DNA from: Prosopocoilus inquinatus
Lineage: Eukaryota > Arthropoda > Insecta > Coleoptera > Lucanidae
DNA length: 64,000 bases
Assembly: GCA_036172665.1 (NCBI GenBank)
Contig: CM069877.1
Location: 22,283,001-22,347,000 of the forward strand
Reading direction: 5' to 3'
A model generated the notes under the pieces. It was given only the letters and a program-made list of their open reading frames with translations. It was not told where the DNA came from and did no database searches. This document shows positions 48,342 to 60,888 of the stretch, one piece after another (position 1 is the first letter of the stretch; every line of letters begins with the position of its first letter). Both the position numbers and the translations under genes were made by a program.

Positions 48342-51300
48342 GAAATAGTTTTAAACGAAACAACACGTATTAGCGTTGTTCCTGTGATGTATGTAATCGA
48401 TCCTTACTCATCTATCATGTTATTTGACGTTTGGATGGACTCCAGTAACTCTGATGTGAGATACAAAGTTTTTGGATGCAGCAGAAGCTGGAAATAGTTT
48501 TGAACGAAACAACACGTATTAGCGTTATTCCTGTGATGTATCTAATCGATCCTTACTTAGCTACTATGTTATTTGACGTTTCGATGGACTCCAGTAACTC
48601 TATGGTGAGATACGAAATTTTCGGACGCAGCAGAAGCTGGAAATAGTTTTAAACGAAACAACACGCATTAGCGTTGTTCCTGTGATGTATCTAATCGATC
48701 CTTACTCATCTATCATGTTATTTGGCGTTTCGATGGACTCCAGTAACTTTGATGTGAGATACGAAGTTCTCGGACGCAGCTGAAGCTAGAAATAGTTTTA
48801 AACGAAACAACACGCATTAGCGTTGTTCCTGTGCTGTATCTAATCGATCCTTACTTATCTATCAGGTTATTTGACGTTTCGATGGACTCCAGTAACTCTG
48901 ATGTGAGATACGACGTTTTCGGACGCAGCAGAAGCTGGAAATAGTTTTAAACGAAACAACACGTATTAGCGTTGTTCCTGTGATGTATGTAATCGATCCT
49001 TACTCATCTATCATGTTATTTGACGTTTGGATGGACTCCAGTAACTCTGATGTGAGATACAAAGTTCTCGGACGCAGCAGAAGCTGGAAATAGTTTTAAA
49101 AGAAACAACACGCATTAGCGTTGTACCTGTGATGTATCTAATCGATCCTTACTCATCTATCATGTTATTTGACGTTTCGATGGACTCTAGTAACTCTGAT
49201 GTGAGATACGAAATTTTCGGACGCAGCCGAAGCTGGAAATAGTTTTAAACGAAACAACACGCATTAGCGTTGTTCCTGTGATGTATCTAATCGATCCTTA
49301 CTCATCTATCATGTTATTTGGCGTTTCGATATACTCCAGTAACTTTGATGTGAGATACGAAGTTCTCGGACGCAGCAGAAGCTGGAAATAGTTTCAAACG
49401 AAACAACACGCATTAGCGTTGTTCCTGTGATGTATCTAATCGATCCTTACTCATCTATCATGTTATTTGGCGTTTCGATGGACTCCAGTAACTTTGATGT
49501 GAGATACGAAGTTTTTGGACGCAGCAGAAGCTGGAAATAGTTTTGAACGAAACAACACGTATTAGCGTTGTTCCTGTGATGTATGTAATCGATCCTTACT
49601 CATCTATCATGTTATTTGACGTTTGGATGGACTCCAGTAACTCTGATGTGAGATACAAAGTTCTCGGACGCAGCAGAAGCTGGAAATAGTTTTAAATGAA
49701 ACAACACGCATTAGCGTTGTTCCTGTGATGTATCTAATCGATCCTTACTCATCTATCATGTTATTTTATGTTTGGATGGACTCCAGTAACTCTGATGTGA
49801 GATACGAAGTTTTTGGACGCAGCAGAAGCTGGAAATAGTTTTGAACGAAACATCACGTATTAGCGTTATTCCTGTGATGTATCTAATCGATCCTAACTTA
49901 GCTACTATGTTATTTGACGTTTCGATGGACTCCAGTAACTCTATGGTGAGATACGAAATTCTCGGACGCAGCAGAAGCTGGAAATAGTTTTAAACGAAAC
50001 AACACGCATTAGCGTTGTTCCTGTGATGTATCTAATAGATCCTTACTCATCTATCATGTTATTTGGCGTTTCGATGGACTCCAGTAACATTGATGTGAGA
50101 TACGAAGTTCTCGGACGCAGCTGTAGCTGGAAATAGTTTTAAATGAAACAACACGTATTAGCGTTGTTCCTGTGATGTATCTAATCGATCCTTACTCATC
50201 TATCATGTTATTTTACGTTTGGATGGACTCCAGTAACTCTGATGTGAGATACGAAGTTTTTGGACGCAGCAGAAGCTGGAAATAGTTTTGAACGAAACAA
50301 CACGTATTAGCAGTGTTCCTGTGATGTATCTAATCGATCCTTACTTAGCTACTATGTTATTTGACGTTTCGATGGACTCTAGTAACTCTATGGTGAGATA
50401 CGAAATTTTCGGACGCAGCCGAAGCTGGAAATAGTTTTAAACGAAACAACACGCATTAGCGTTGTTCCTGTGATGTATCTAATCGATCCTTACTCATCTA
50501 TCATGTTATTTGGCGTTTCGATGGACTCCAGTAACTCTGATGTGAGATACGAAGTTTTTGGACGCAGCAGAAGCTGGAAATAGTTTTAAACGAAACAACA
50601 CGCATTAGCGTTGTTCCTGTGATGTATCTAATAGATCCTTACTCATCTATCATGTTATTTGGCGTTTCGATGGACTCCAGTAACTTTGATGTGAGATACG
50701 AAGTTTTTGGACGCAGCAGAAGCTGGAAATAGTTTTGAACGAAACAACACGTATTAGCGTTGTTCCTGTGATGTATCTAATCGATCCTTACTTATCTATC
50801 AGGTTATTTGACGTTTCGATGGACTCCAGTAACTCTGATGTGAGATACGACGTTTTCGGACGCAGCAGAAGCTGGAAATAGTTTTAAACGAAACAACACG
50901 TATTAGCGTTGTTCCTGTGATGTATGTAATCGATCCTTACTAATCTATCATGTTATTTGACGTTTGGATGGACTTTGATGTGAGATACGAAGTTCTCGGA
51001 CGCAGCTGTAGCTGGAAATAGTTTTAAATGAAACAACACGTATTAGCGTTGTTCCTGTGATGTATCTAATCGATCCTTACTCATCTATCATGTTATTTTA
51101 CGTTTGGATGGACTCCAGTAACTCTGATGTGAGATACAAAGTTTTTGGACGCAGCAGAAGCTGGAAATAGTTTTGAACGAAACAACACGTATTAGCAGTG
51201 TTCCTGTGATGTATCTAATCGATCCTTACTCATCTATCATGTTATTTGACGTTTCGATGGACTCTAGTAACTCTGATGTGAGATACGAAGTTCTTGGACG

Positions 51301-51610
51301 CAGCAGGAGCTGGAAATAGTTTTAAACGAAACAACACGTATTAGCGTTGTTCCTGTGATGTATCTAATCGATCCCTACTCATCTATCATGTTATTTGGCG
51401 TTTCGATGGACCCCAGTAACTCTAATGTAAGATACGAAATTTTCGGACGCAGCAGAAGCTGGAAATAGTTTCAAACGAAACAACACGCATTAGCGTTGTT
51501 CCTGTGATGTATCTAATCGATCCTTACTCATCTATCATGTTATTTGGCGTTTCGATGGACTCCAGTAACTTTGATGTGAGATACGAAGTTCTCGGACGCA
51601 GCTGAAGCTA
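48342..51610. repeat. 22-monomer HOR of zone 3, copy 4
   Basis: It matches copy 2 at an offset of 7065 bp, with CGATATACTCC at 49327, the 9-bp deletion unit at 50875-51014 and GACCCC at 51409. One patch differs: GAAGTTTTTGG near 50551 where copy 2 has GACGTTTTCGG near 43486. Confidence 0.92.
50875..51014. repeat. 140-bp monomer, copy 5
   Basis: It has the same deletion, 7065 bp from copy 2. Confidence 0.92.
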
Positions 51611-51908
51611 GAAATAGTTTTAAACGAAACAACACGCATTAGCGTTGTTCCTGTGCTGTATCTAATCGATCCTTACTTATCTATCAGGTTATTTGACGTT
51701 TCGATGGACTCCAGTAACTCTGATGTGAGATACGACGTTTTCGGACGCAGCAGAAGCTGGAAATAGTTTTAAACGAAACAACACGTATTAGCGTTGTTCC
51801 TGTGATGTATGTATTCGATCCTTACTCATCTATCATGTTATTTGACGTTTGGATGGACTCCAGTAACTCTGATGTGAGATACAAAGTTCTCGGACGCAGC
51901 AGAAGCTG

Positions 51909-51997
51909 GAAATAGTTTTAAATGAAACAACACGCATTAGCGTTGTTCCTGTGATGTATCTAATCGATTACGACGTTTTCGGACGCAGCAGAAGCTG
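51909..51997. repeat. 89-bp truncated monomer, copy 2
   Basis: It has the same junction as 44844-44932, exactly 7065 bp away, and so was carried by the 48-monomer duplication. Confidence 0.93.
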
Positions 51998-52137
51998 GAA
52001 ATAGTTTTAAACGAAACAACACGTATTAGCGTTGTTCCTGTGATGTATGTAATCGATCCTTACTAATCTATCATGTTATTTGACGTTTGGATGGACTTTG
52101 ATGTGAGATACGAAGTTCTCGGACGCAGCTGTAGCTG
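51998..52137. repeat. 140-bp monomer, copy 6
   Basis: It has the same deletion, 7065 bp from copy 3 and directly after the second 89-bp unit. Confidence 0.92.
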
Positions 52138-52435
52138 GAAATAGTTTTAAATGAAACAACACGTATTAGCGTTGTTCCTGTGATGTATCTAATCGATCCT
52201 TACTCATCTATCATGTTATTTTACGTTTGGATGGACTCCAGTAACTCTGATGTGAGATACAAAGTTTTTGGACGCAGCAGAAGCTGGAAATAGTTTTGAA
52301 CGAAACAACACGTATTAGCAGTGTTCCTGTGATGTATCTAATCGATCCTTACTCATCTATCATGTTATTTGACGTTTCGATGGACTCTAGTAACTCTGAT
52401 GTGAGATACGAAGTTCTTGGACGCAGCAGGAGCTG

Positions 52436-54810
52436 GAAATAGTTTTAAACGAAACAACACGTATTAGCGTTGTTCCTGTGATGTATCTAATCGATCCCTA
52501 CTCATCTATCATGTTATTTGGCGTTTCGATGGACCCCAGTAACTCTAATGTAAGATACGAAATTTTCGGACGCAGCAGAAGCTGGAAATAGTTTCAAACG
52601 AAACAACACGCATTAGCGTTGTTCCTGTGATGTATCTAATCGATCCTTACTCATCTATCATGTTATTTGGCGTTTCGATGGACTCCAGTAACTTTGATGT
52701 GAGATACGAAGTTCTCGGACGCAGCTGAAGCTAGAAATAGTTTTAAACGAAACAACACGCATTAGCGTTGTTCCTGTGCTGTATCTAATCGATCCTTACT
52801 TATCTATCAGGTTATTTGACGTTTCGATGGACTCCAGTAACTCTGATGTGAGATACGACGTTTTCGGACGCAGCAGAAGCTGGAAATAGTTTTAAACGAA
52901 ACAACACGTATTAGCGTTGTTCCTGTGATGTATGTATTCGATCCTTACTCATCTATCATGTTATTTGACGTTTGGATGGACTCCAGTAACTCTGATGTGA
53001 GATACAAAGTTCTCGGACGCAGCAGAAGCTGGAAATAGTTTTAAATGAAACAACACGCATTAGCGTTGTTCCTGTGATGTATCTAATCGATCCTTACTCA
53101 TCTATCATGTTATTTTATGTTTGGATGGACTCCAGCAACTCTGATGTGAGATACGAAGTTTTTGGACGCAGCAGAAGCTGGAAATAGTTTTGAACGAAAC
53201 ATCACGTATTAGCGTTATTCCTGTGATGTATCTAATCGATCCTAACTTAGCTACTATGTTATTTGACGTTTCGATGGACTCCAGTAACTCTATGGTGAGA
53301 TACGAAATTCTCGGACGCAGCAGAAGCTGGAAATAGTTTTAAACGAAACAACACGCATTAGCGTTGTTCCTGTGATGTATCTAATAGATCCTTACTCATC
53401 TATCATGTTATTTGGCGTTTCGATGGACTCCAGTAACATTGATGTGAGATACGAAGTTCTCGGACGCAGCTGTAGCTGGAAATAGTTTTAAATGAAACAA
53501 CACGTATTAGCGTTGTTCCTGTGATGTATCTAATCGATCCTTACTCATCTATCATGTTATTTTACGTTTGGATGGACTCCAGTAACTCTGATGTGAGATA
53601 CGAAGTTTTTGGACGCAGCAGAAGCTGGAAATAGTTTTGAACGAAACAACACGTATTAGCAGTGTTCCTGTGATGTATCTAATCGATCCTTACTTAGCTA
53701 CTATGTTATTTGACGTTTCGATGGACTCTAGTAACTCTATGGTGAGATACGAAATTTTCGGACGCAGCCGAAGCTGGAAATAGTTTTAAACGAAACAACA
53801 CGCATTAGCGTTGTTCCTGTGATGTATCTAATCGATCCTTACTCATCTATCATGTTATTTGGCGTTTCGATGGACTCCAGTAACTTTGATGTGAGATACG
53901 AAGTTCTCGGACGCAGCAGAAGCTGGAAATAGTTTCAAACGAAACAACACGCATTAGCGTTGTTCCTGTGATGTATCTAATCGATCCTTACTCATCTATC
54001 ATGTTATTTGGCGTTTCGATGGACTCCAGTAACTTTGATGTGAGATACGAAGTTTTTGGACGCAGCAGAAGATGGAAATAGTTTTGAACGAAACAACACG
54101 TATTAGCGTTGTTCCTGTGATGTATCTAATCGATCCTTACTTATCTATCAGGTTATTTGACGTTTCGATGGACTCCAGTAACTCTGATGTGAGATACGAC
54201 GTTTTCGGACGCAGCAGAAGCTGGAAATAGTTTTAAACGAAACAACACGTATTAGCGTTGTTCCTGTGATGTATGTAATCGATCCTTACTAATCTATCAT
54301 GTCATTTGACGTTTGGATGGACTTTGATGTGAGATACGAAGTTCTCGGACGCAGCTGTAGCTGGAAATAGTTTTAAATGAAACAACACGTATTAGCGTTG
54401 TTCCTGTGATGTATCTAATCGATCCTTACTCATCTATCATGTTATTTTACGTTTGGATGGACTCCAGTAACTCTGATGTGAGATACAAAGTTTTTGGACG
54501 CAGCAGAAGCTGGAAATAGTTTTGAACGAAACAACACGTATTAGCAGTGTTCCTGTGATGTATCTAATCGATCCTTACTCATCTATCATGTTATTTGACG
54601 TTTCGATGGACTCTAGTAACTCTGATGTGAGATACGAAGTTCTTGGACGCAGCAGGAGCTGGAAATAGTTTTAAACGAAACAACACGTATTAGCGTTGTT
54701 CCTGTGATGTATCTAATCGATCCCTACTCATCTATCATGTTATTTGGCGTTTCGATGGACCCCAGTAACTCTAATGTAAGATACGAAATTTTCGGACGCA
54801 GCAGAAGCTG
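52436..54810. repeat. Sixteen monomers related to the 22-monomer HOR
   Basis: After four units shared with the spacer region, the segment resumes the second half of the 22-monomer order: TTTTATG unit, CATCACG unit, ATAGATCC unit, GCAGTGTTCC unit, 140-bp unit and GACCCC unit at 54758. A private CCAGCAACTC occurs near 53133 and GTCATTTGAC near 54301. The length is 16 x 149 minus 9. No gene is seen. Confidence 0.85.
54224..54363. repeat. 140-bp monomer, copy 7
   Basis: It has the same deletion, with a private GTCATTTGAC near 54301. It is the rightmost copy and lies near the end of the zone 3 HOR family. Confidence 0.92.
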
Positions 54811-56002
54811 GAAATAGTTTCAAACGAAACAACACGCATTAGCGTTGTTCCTGTGATGTATCTAATCGATCCTTACTCATCTATCATGTTATTTGGCGTT
54901 TCGATGGACTCCAGTAACTTTGATGTGAGATACGAAGTTCTCGGACGCAGCTGAAGCTAGAAATAGTTTTAAACGAAACAACACGCATTAGCGTTGTTCC
55001 TGTGCTGTATCTAATCGATCCTTACTTATCTATCAGGTTATTTGACGTTTCGATGGACTCCAGTAACTCTGATGTGAGATACGACGTTTTCGGACGCAGC
55101 AGAAGCTGGAAATAGTTTTAAACGAAACAACACGTATTAGCGTTGTTCCTGTGATGTATGTATTCGATCCTTACTCATCTATCATGTTATTTGACGTTTG
55201 GATGGACTCCAGTAACTCTGATGTGAGATACAAAGTTCTCGGACGCAGCAGAAGCTGGAAATAGTTTTAAATGAAACAACACGCATTAGCGTTGTTCCTG
55301 TGATGTATCTAATCGATCCTTACTCATCTATCATGTTATTTGACGTTTCGATGGACTCTAGTAACTCTGATGTGAGATACGAAGTTTTTGGGCGCAGCAG
55401 GAGCTGGAAATAGTTTTAAACAAAGCAACACGTATTAGCGTTGTTCCTGTGATGTATCTAATCGATCCTTACTCATCTATCATGTTATTTTACGTTTGGA
55501 TGGACTCCAGTAACTCTGATGTGAGATACAAAGTTTTTGGACGCAGCAGAAGCTGGAAATAGTTTTGAAGGAAACAACACGTATTAGCGTTATTCCTGTG
55601 CTGTATCTAATCGATCCTTACTTAGCTACTATGTTATTTGACGTTTCGAAGGACTCTAGTAACTCTATGGTGAGATACGAAATTTTCGGACGCAGCAGAA
55701 GCTGGAAATAGTTTTAAACGAAACAACACGCATTAGCGTTGTTCCTGTGATGTATCTAATCGATCCTTACTCATCTATCATGTTATTTGGCGTTTCGATG
55801 GACTCCAGTAACTTTGATGTGAGATACGAAGTTCTCGGACGCAGCTGTAGCTGGAAATAGTTTTAAATGAAACAACACGTATTAGCGTTGTTCCTGTGAT
55901 GTATCTAATCGATCCTTACTCATCTATCATGTTATTTTACGTTTGGATGGACTCCAGTAACTCTGATGTAAGATACGAAATTTTCGGACGCAGCAGAAGC
56001 TG
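54811..56002. repeat. 8-monomer tandem duplication, left copy (1192 bp)
   Basis: The order is M2-M3-M6(GTATTCG)-an M7-like unit-M5-M1-M2-M8/other chimera. Private marks TTTTGAAGGAAAC at about 55563 and TTTCGAAGGACTC at about 55646 recur 1192 bp later. The last unit joins an M8 body to an AATGTAAG-type end (GATGTAAGATACG at about 55965), which is the duplication junction. Confidence 0.9.
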
Positions 56003-57194
56003 GAAATAGTTTCAAACGAAACAACACGCATTAGCGTTGTTCCTGTGATGTATCTAATCGATCCTTACTCATCTATCATGTTATTTGGCGTTTCGATGGA
56101 CTCCAGTAACTTTGATGTGAGATACGAAGTTCTCGGACGCAGCTGAAGCTAGAAATAGTTTTAAACGAAACAACACGCATTAGCGTTGTTCCTGTGCTGT
56201 ATCTAATCGATCCTTACTTATCTATCAGGTTATTTGACGTTTCGATGGACTCCAGTAACTCTGATGTGAGATACGACGTTTTCGGACGCAGCAGAAGCTG
56301 GAAATAGTTTTAAACGAAACAACACGTATTAGCGTTGTTCCTGTGATGTATGTATTCGATCCTTACTCATCTATCATGTTATTTGACGTTTGGATGGACT
56401 CCAGTAACTCTGATGTGAGATACAAAGTTCTCGGACGCAGCAGAAGCTGGAAATAGTTTTAAATGAAACAACACGCATTAGCGTTGTTCCTGTGATGTAT
56501 CTAATCGATCCTTACTCATCTATCATGTTATTTGACGTTTCGATGGACTCTAGTAACTCTGATGTGAGATACGAAGTTTTTGGGCGCAGCAGGAGCTGGA
56601 AATAGTTTTAAACAAAGCAACACGTATTAGCGTTGTTCCTGTGATGTATCTAATCGATCCTTACTCATCTATCATGTTATTTTACGTTTGGATGGACTCC
56701 AGTAACTCTGATGTGAGATACAAAGTTTTTGGACGCAGCAGAAGCTGGAAATAGTTTTGAAGGAAACAACACGTATTAGCGTTATTCCTGTGCTGTATCT
56801 AATCGATCCTTACTTAGCTACTATGTTATTTGACGTTTCGAAGGACTCTAGTAACTCTATGGTGAGATACGAAATTTTCGGACGCAGCAGAAGCTGGAAA
56901 TAGTTTTAAACGAAACAACACGCATTAGCGTTGTTCCTGTGATGTATCTAATCGATCCTTACTCATCTATCATGTTATTTGGCGTTTCGATGGACTCCAG
57001 TAACTTTGATGTGAGATACGAAGTTCTCGGACGCAGCTGTAGCTGGAAATAGTTTTAAATGGAACAACACGTATTAGCGTTGTTCCTGTGATGTATCTAA
57101 TCGATCCTTACTCATCTATCATGTTATTTTACGTTTGGATGGACTCCAGTAACTCTGATGTGAGATACAAAGTTTTTGAACGCAGCAGAAGCTG
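56003..57194. repeat. 8-monomer tandem duplication, right copy
   Basis: It repeats 54811-56002 at exactly 8 x 149 bp. Its final M8 has the ordinary CAAAGTTTTTGAACG end in place of the chimeric one. A single private change, AAATGGAAC at about 57058, came later. Confidence 0.9.
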
Positions 57195-57641
57195 GAAATA
57201 GTTTCAAACGAAACAACACGCATTAGCGTTGTTCCTGTGATGTATCTAATCGATCCTTACTCATCTATCATGTTATTTGGCGTTTCGATGGACTCCAGTA
57301 ACTTTGATGTGAGATACGAAGTTCTCGGACGCAGCAGAAGCTGGAAATAGTTTCAAACGAAACAACACGCATTAGCGTTGTTCCTGTGATGTATCTAATC
57401 GATCCTTACTCATCTATCATGTTATTTGGCGTTTCGATGGACTCCAGTAACTTTGATGTGAGATACGAAGTTCTCGGACGCAGCTGAAGCTAGAAATAGT
57501 TTTAAACGAAACAACACGCATTAGCGTTGTTCCTGTGCTGTATCTAATCGATCCTTACTTATCTATCAGGTTATTTGACGTTTCGATGGACTCCAGTAAC
57601 TCTGATGTGAGATACGACGTTTTCGGACGCAGCAGGAGCTG

Positions 57642-57910
57642 GAAATAGTTTTAAACAAAGCAACACGTATTAGCGTTGTTCATGTGATGTATCTAATCGA
57701 TCCTTACTCATCTATCATGTTATTTGGCGTTTCGATGGACTCCAGTAACTTTGATGTGAGATACGAAGTTTTAAACGAAACAACACGCTTTAGCGTTGTT
57801 CCTGTGATGTATCTAATCGATCCTAACTCATCTATCATGTTATTTGGCGTTTCGATGGACTCCAGTAACTTTGATGTGAGATACGAAGTTCTCGGACGCA
57901 GCTGTAGCTG
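57642..57910. repeat. Two-unit segment with a 29-bp deletion
   Basis: Two monomers span 269 bp instead of 298. GAAGTT runs straight into TTAAACG, so the right end of one unit and the first nine bases of the next (GAAATAGTT) are lost. AGTT stands at both edges of the deleted stretch, suggesting a 4-bp microhomology. The resulting 120-bp step is a multiple of three and yields a fortuitous 77-codon open frame (57684-57917). Confidence 0.9.
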
Positions 57911-60741
57911 GAAATAGTTTTAAATGAAACAACACGTATTAGCGTTGTTACTGTGATGTATCTAATCGATCCTTACTCATCTATCATGTTATTTTACGTT
58001 TGGATGGACTCCAGTAACTCTGATGTGAGATACAAAGTTTTTGGACGCAGCAGAAGCTGGAAATAGTTTTGAACGAAACAACACGTATTAGCGTTATTCC
58101 TGTGATGTATCTAATCGATCCTTACTTAGCTACTATGTTATTTGACGTTTCGATGGACTCCAGCAACTCTATGGTGAGATACGAAATTTTCGGACGCAGC
58201 AGAAGCTGGAAATAGTTTTAAACGAAACAACACGCATTAGCGTTGTTCCTGTGATGTATCTAATCGATCCTTACTCATCTATCATGTTATTTGGCGTTTC
58301 GATGGACTCCAGTAACTTTGATGTGAGATACGAAGTTCTCGGACGCAGCTGTAGCTGGAAATAGTTTTAAATGAAACAACACGTATTAGCGTTGTTCCTG
58401 TGATGTATCTAATAGATCCTTACTTATCTATCAGGTTATTTGACGTTTCGATGGACTCCAGTAACTCTGATGTGAGATACAAAGTTTTTGAACGCAGCAG
58501 AAGCTGGAAATAGTTTCAAACGAAACAACACGCACTAGCGTTGTTCCTGTGATGTATCTAATCGATCCTTACTCATCTATCATGTTATTTGGCGTTTCGA
58601 TGGACTCCAGTAACTTTGATGTGAGATACGAAGTTCTCGGACGCAGCAGAAGCTGGAAATAGTTTCAAACGAAACAACACGCATTAGCGTTGTTCCTGTG
58701 ATGTATCTAATCGATCCTTACTCATCTATCATGTTATTTGGCGTTTCGATGGACTCCAGTAACTTTGATGTGAGATACGAAGTTCTCGGACGCAGCTGAA
58801 GCTAGAAATAGTTTTAAACGAAACAACACGCATTAGCGTTGTTCCTGTGCTGTATCTAATAGATCCTTACTTATCTATCAGGTTATTTGACGTTTCGATG
58901 GACTCCAGTAACTCTGATGTGAGATACGACGTTTTCGGACGCAGCAGAAGCTGGAAATAGTTTTAAACGAAACAACACGTATTAGCGTTGTTCCTGTGAT
59001 GTATGTAATCGATCCTTACTCATCTATCATGTTATTTGACGTTTGGATGGACTCCAGTAACTCTGATGTGAGATACAAAGTTCTCGGACGCAGCAGAAGC
59101 TGGAGATAGTTTTAAAAGAAACAACACGCATTAGCGTTGTTCCTGTGATGTATCTAATCGATCCTTACTCATCTATCATGTTATTTGACGTTTCGATGGA
59201 CTCTAGTAACTCTGATGTGAGATACGAAGTTTTTGGGCGCAGCAGGAGCTGGAAATAGTTTTAAACAAAGCAACACGTATTAGCGTTGTTCCTGTGATGT
59301 ACCTAATAGATCCTTACTCATCTATCATGTTATTTTATGTTTGGATGGACTCCAGTAACTTTGATGTGAGATACGAAGTTCTCGGACGCAGCTGTAGCTG
59401 GAAATAGTTTTAAATGAAACAACACGTATTAGCGTTGTTCCTGTGATGCATCTAATCGATCCTTACTCATCTATCATGTTATTTTACGTTTGGATGGACT
59501 CCAGTAACTCTGATGTGAGATACGACGTTTTCGGACGCAGCAGAAGCTGGAAATAGTTTTAAACGAAACAACACGTATTAGCGTTGTTCCTGTGATGTAT
59601 GTAATCGATCCTTACTAATCTGTCATGTTATTTGACGTTTGGATGGACTCCAGTAACTCTGATGTGAGATACAAAGTTCTCGGACGCAGCAGAAGCTGGA
59701 AATAGTTTTAAATGAAACAACACGCATTAGCGTTTTTCCTGTGATGTATCTAATCGATCCTTACTCATCTATCATGTTATTTAACGTTTCGATGGACTCT
59801 AGTAACTCTGATGTGAGATACAAAGTTTTTGAACGCAGCAGAAGCTGGAAATAGTTTCAAACGAAACAACACGCATTAGCGTTGTTCCTGTGATGTATCT
59901 AATCGATCCTTACTCATCTATCATCTTATTTGGCGTTTCGATGGACTCCAGTAACTTTGATGTGAGATACGATGTTCTCGGACGCAGCTGAAGCTAGAAA
60001 TAGTTTTAAACGAAACAACACGCATTGGCGTTGTTCCTGTGCTGTATCTAATCGATCCTTACTTAGCTACTATGTTATTTGACGTTTCGATGGACTCTAG
60101 TAACTCTATGGTGAGATACGAAATTTTCGGACGCAGCAGAAGCTGGAAATAGTTTTAAACGAAACAACACGCATTAGCGTTGTTCCTGTGATGTATCTAA
60201 TCGATCCTTACTCATCTATCATGTTATTTGGCGTTTCGATGGACTCCAGTAACTTTGATGTGAGATACGAAGTTCTCGGACGCAGCTGTAGCTGGAAATA
60301 GTTTTAAATGAAACAACACGTACTAGCGTTGTTCCTGTGATGTATCCAATCGATCCTTACTCATCTATCATGTTATTTTACGTTTGGATGGACTCCAGTA
60401 ACTCTGATGTGAGATACAAAGTTTTTGAACGCAGCAGAAGCTGGAAATAGTTTCAAACGAAACAACACGCATTAGCGTTGTTCCTGTGATGTATCTAATC
60501 GATCCTTACTCATCTATCATGTTATTTGGCGTTTCGATGGACTCCAGTAACTTTGATGTGAGATACGAAGTTCTCGGACGCAGCTGAAGCTAGAAATAGT
60601 TTTAAACGAAACAACCCGCGTTAGCGTTGTTCCTGTGCTGTATCTAATCGATCCTTACTTATCTATCAGGTTATTTGACGTTTCGATGGACTCCAGTAAC
60701 TCTGATGTGAGATACGACGTTTTCGTACGCAGCAGAAGATG

Positions 60742-60888
60742 GAAATAGTTTTAAATGAAACAACACGCATTAGCGTTGTTCCTGTGATGTATCTAATCGA
60801 TCCTTACTTATCTATCATGTTATTTGATGTTTCGATGGACTCTAGTAACTCTGATGAGATACGAAGTTTTTGGGCGCAGCAGGAGCTG
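60742..60888. repeat. 147-bp M4 monomer, copy 7
   Basis: It has the same 2-bp deletion, 26 kb from its nearest relative at 34137. It follows an M3 with a private TTTCGTACGC near 60721. Confidence 0.92.

Larger units (their letters stand above)
45371..52435. repeat. 48-monomer super-repeat (7065 bp), right copy
   Basis: This is the right copy of the 7065-bp block. I noticed only one small patch of difference between the copies (near 43486 versus 50551). This makes it one of the youngest large duplications in the window. The next unit (52436) no longer matches the block start, so there are two copies, not three. Confidence 0.92.
51611..52435. repeat. Six-unit spacer, second copy
   Basis: It repeats 44546-45370 at 7065 bp, including the 89-bp and 140-bp short monomers. 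From 52436 the preceding GACCCC unit, M2, M3 and GTATTCG M6 appear again. The eight units 51313-52435 (1123 bp) therefore began a further tandem copy that switches away after four units. Confidence 0.9.

Noticed and set aside
16405..52435. Assembly artefact as the cause of the near-perfect duplications
   Set aside because: It is not excluded, but not preferred. Breaks fall at different places within monomers, the copies carry a few private differences, and several independent scales of duplication agree on whole-monomer lengths. Long-read support is the decisive test.
57684..57917. 77-codon open frame, plus strand
   Set aside because: It results from the 29-bp deletion, which leaves a 120-bp step (a multiple of three). 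It is internally a repeat of the same peptide and begins at an in-repeat ATG.
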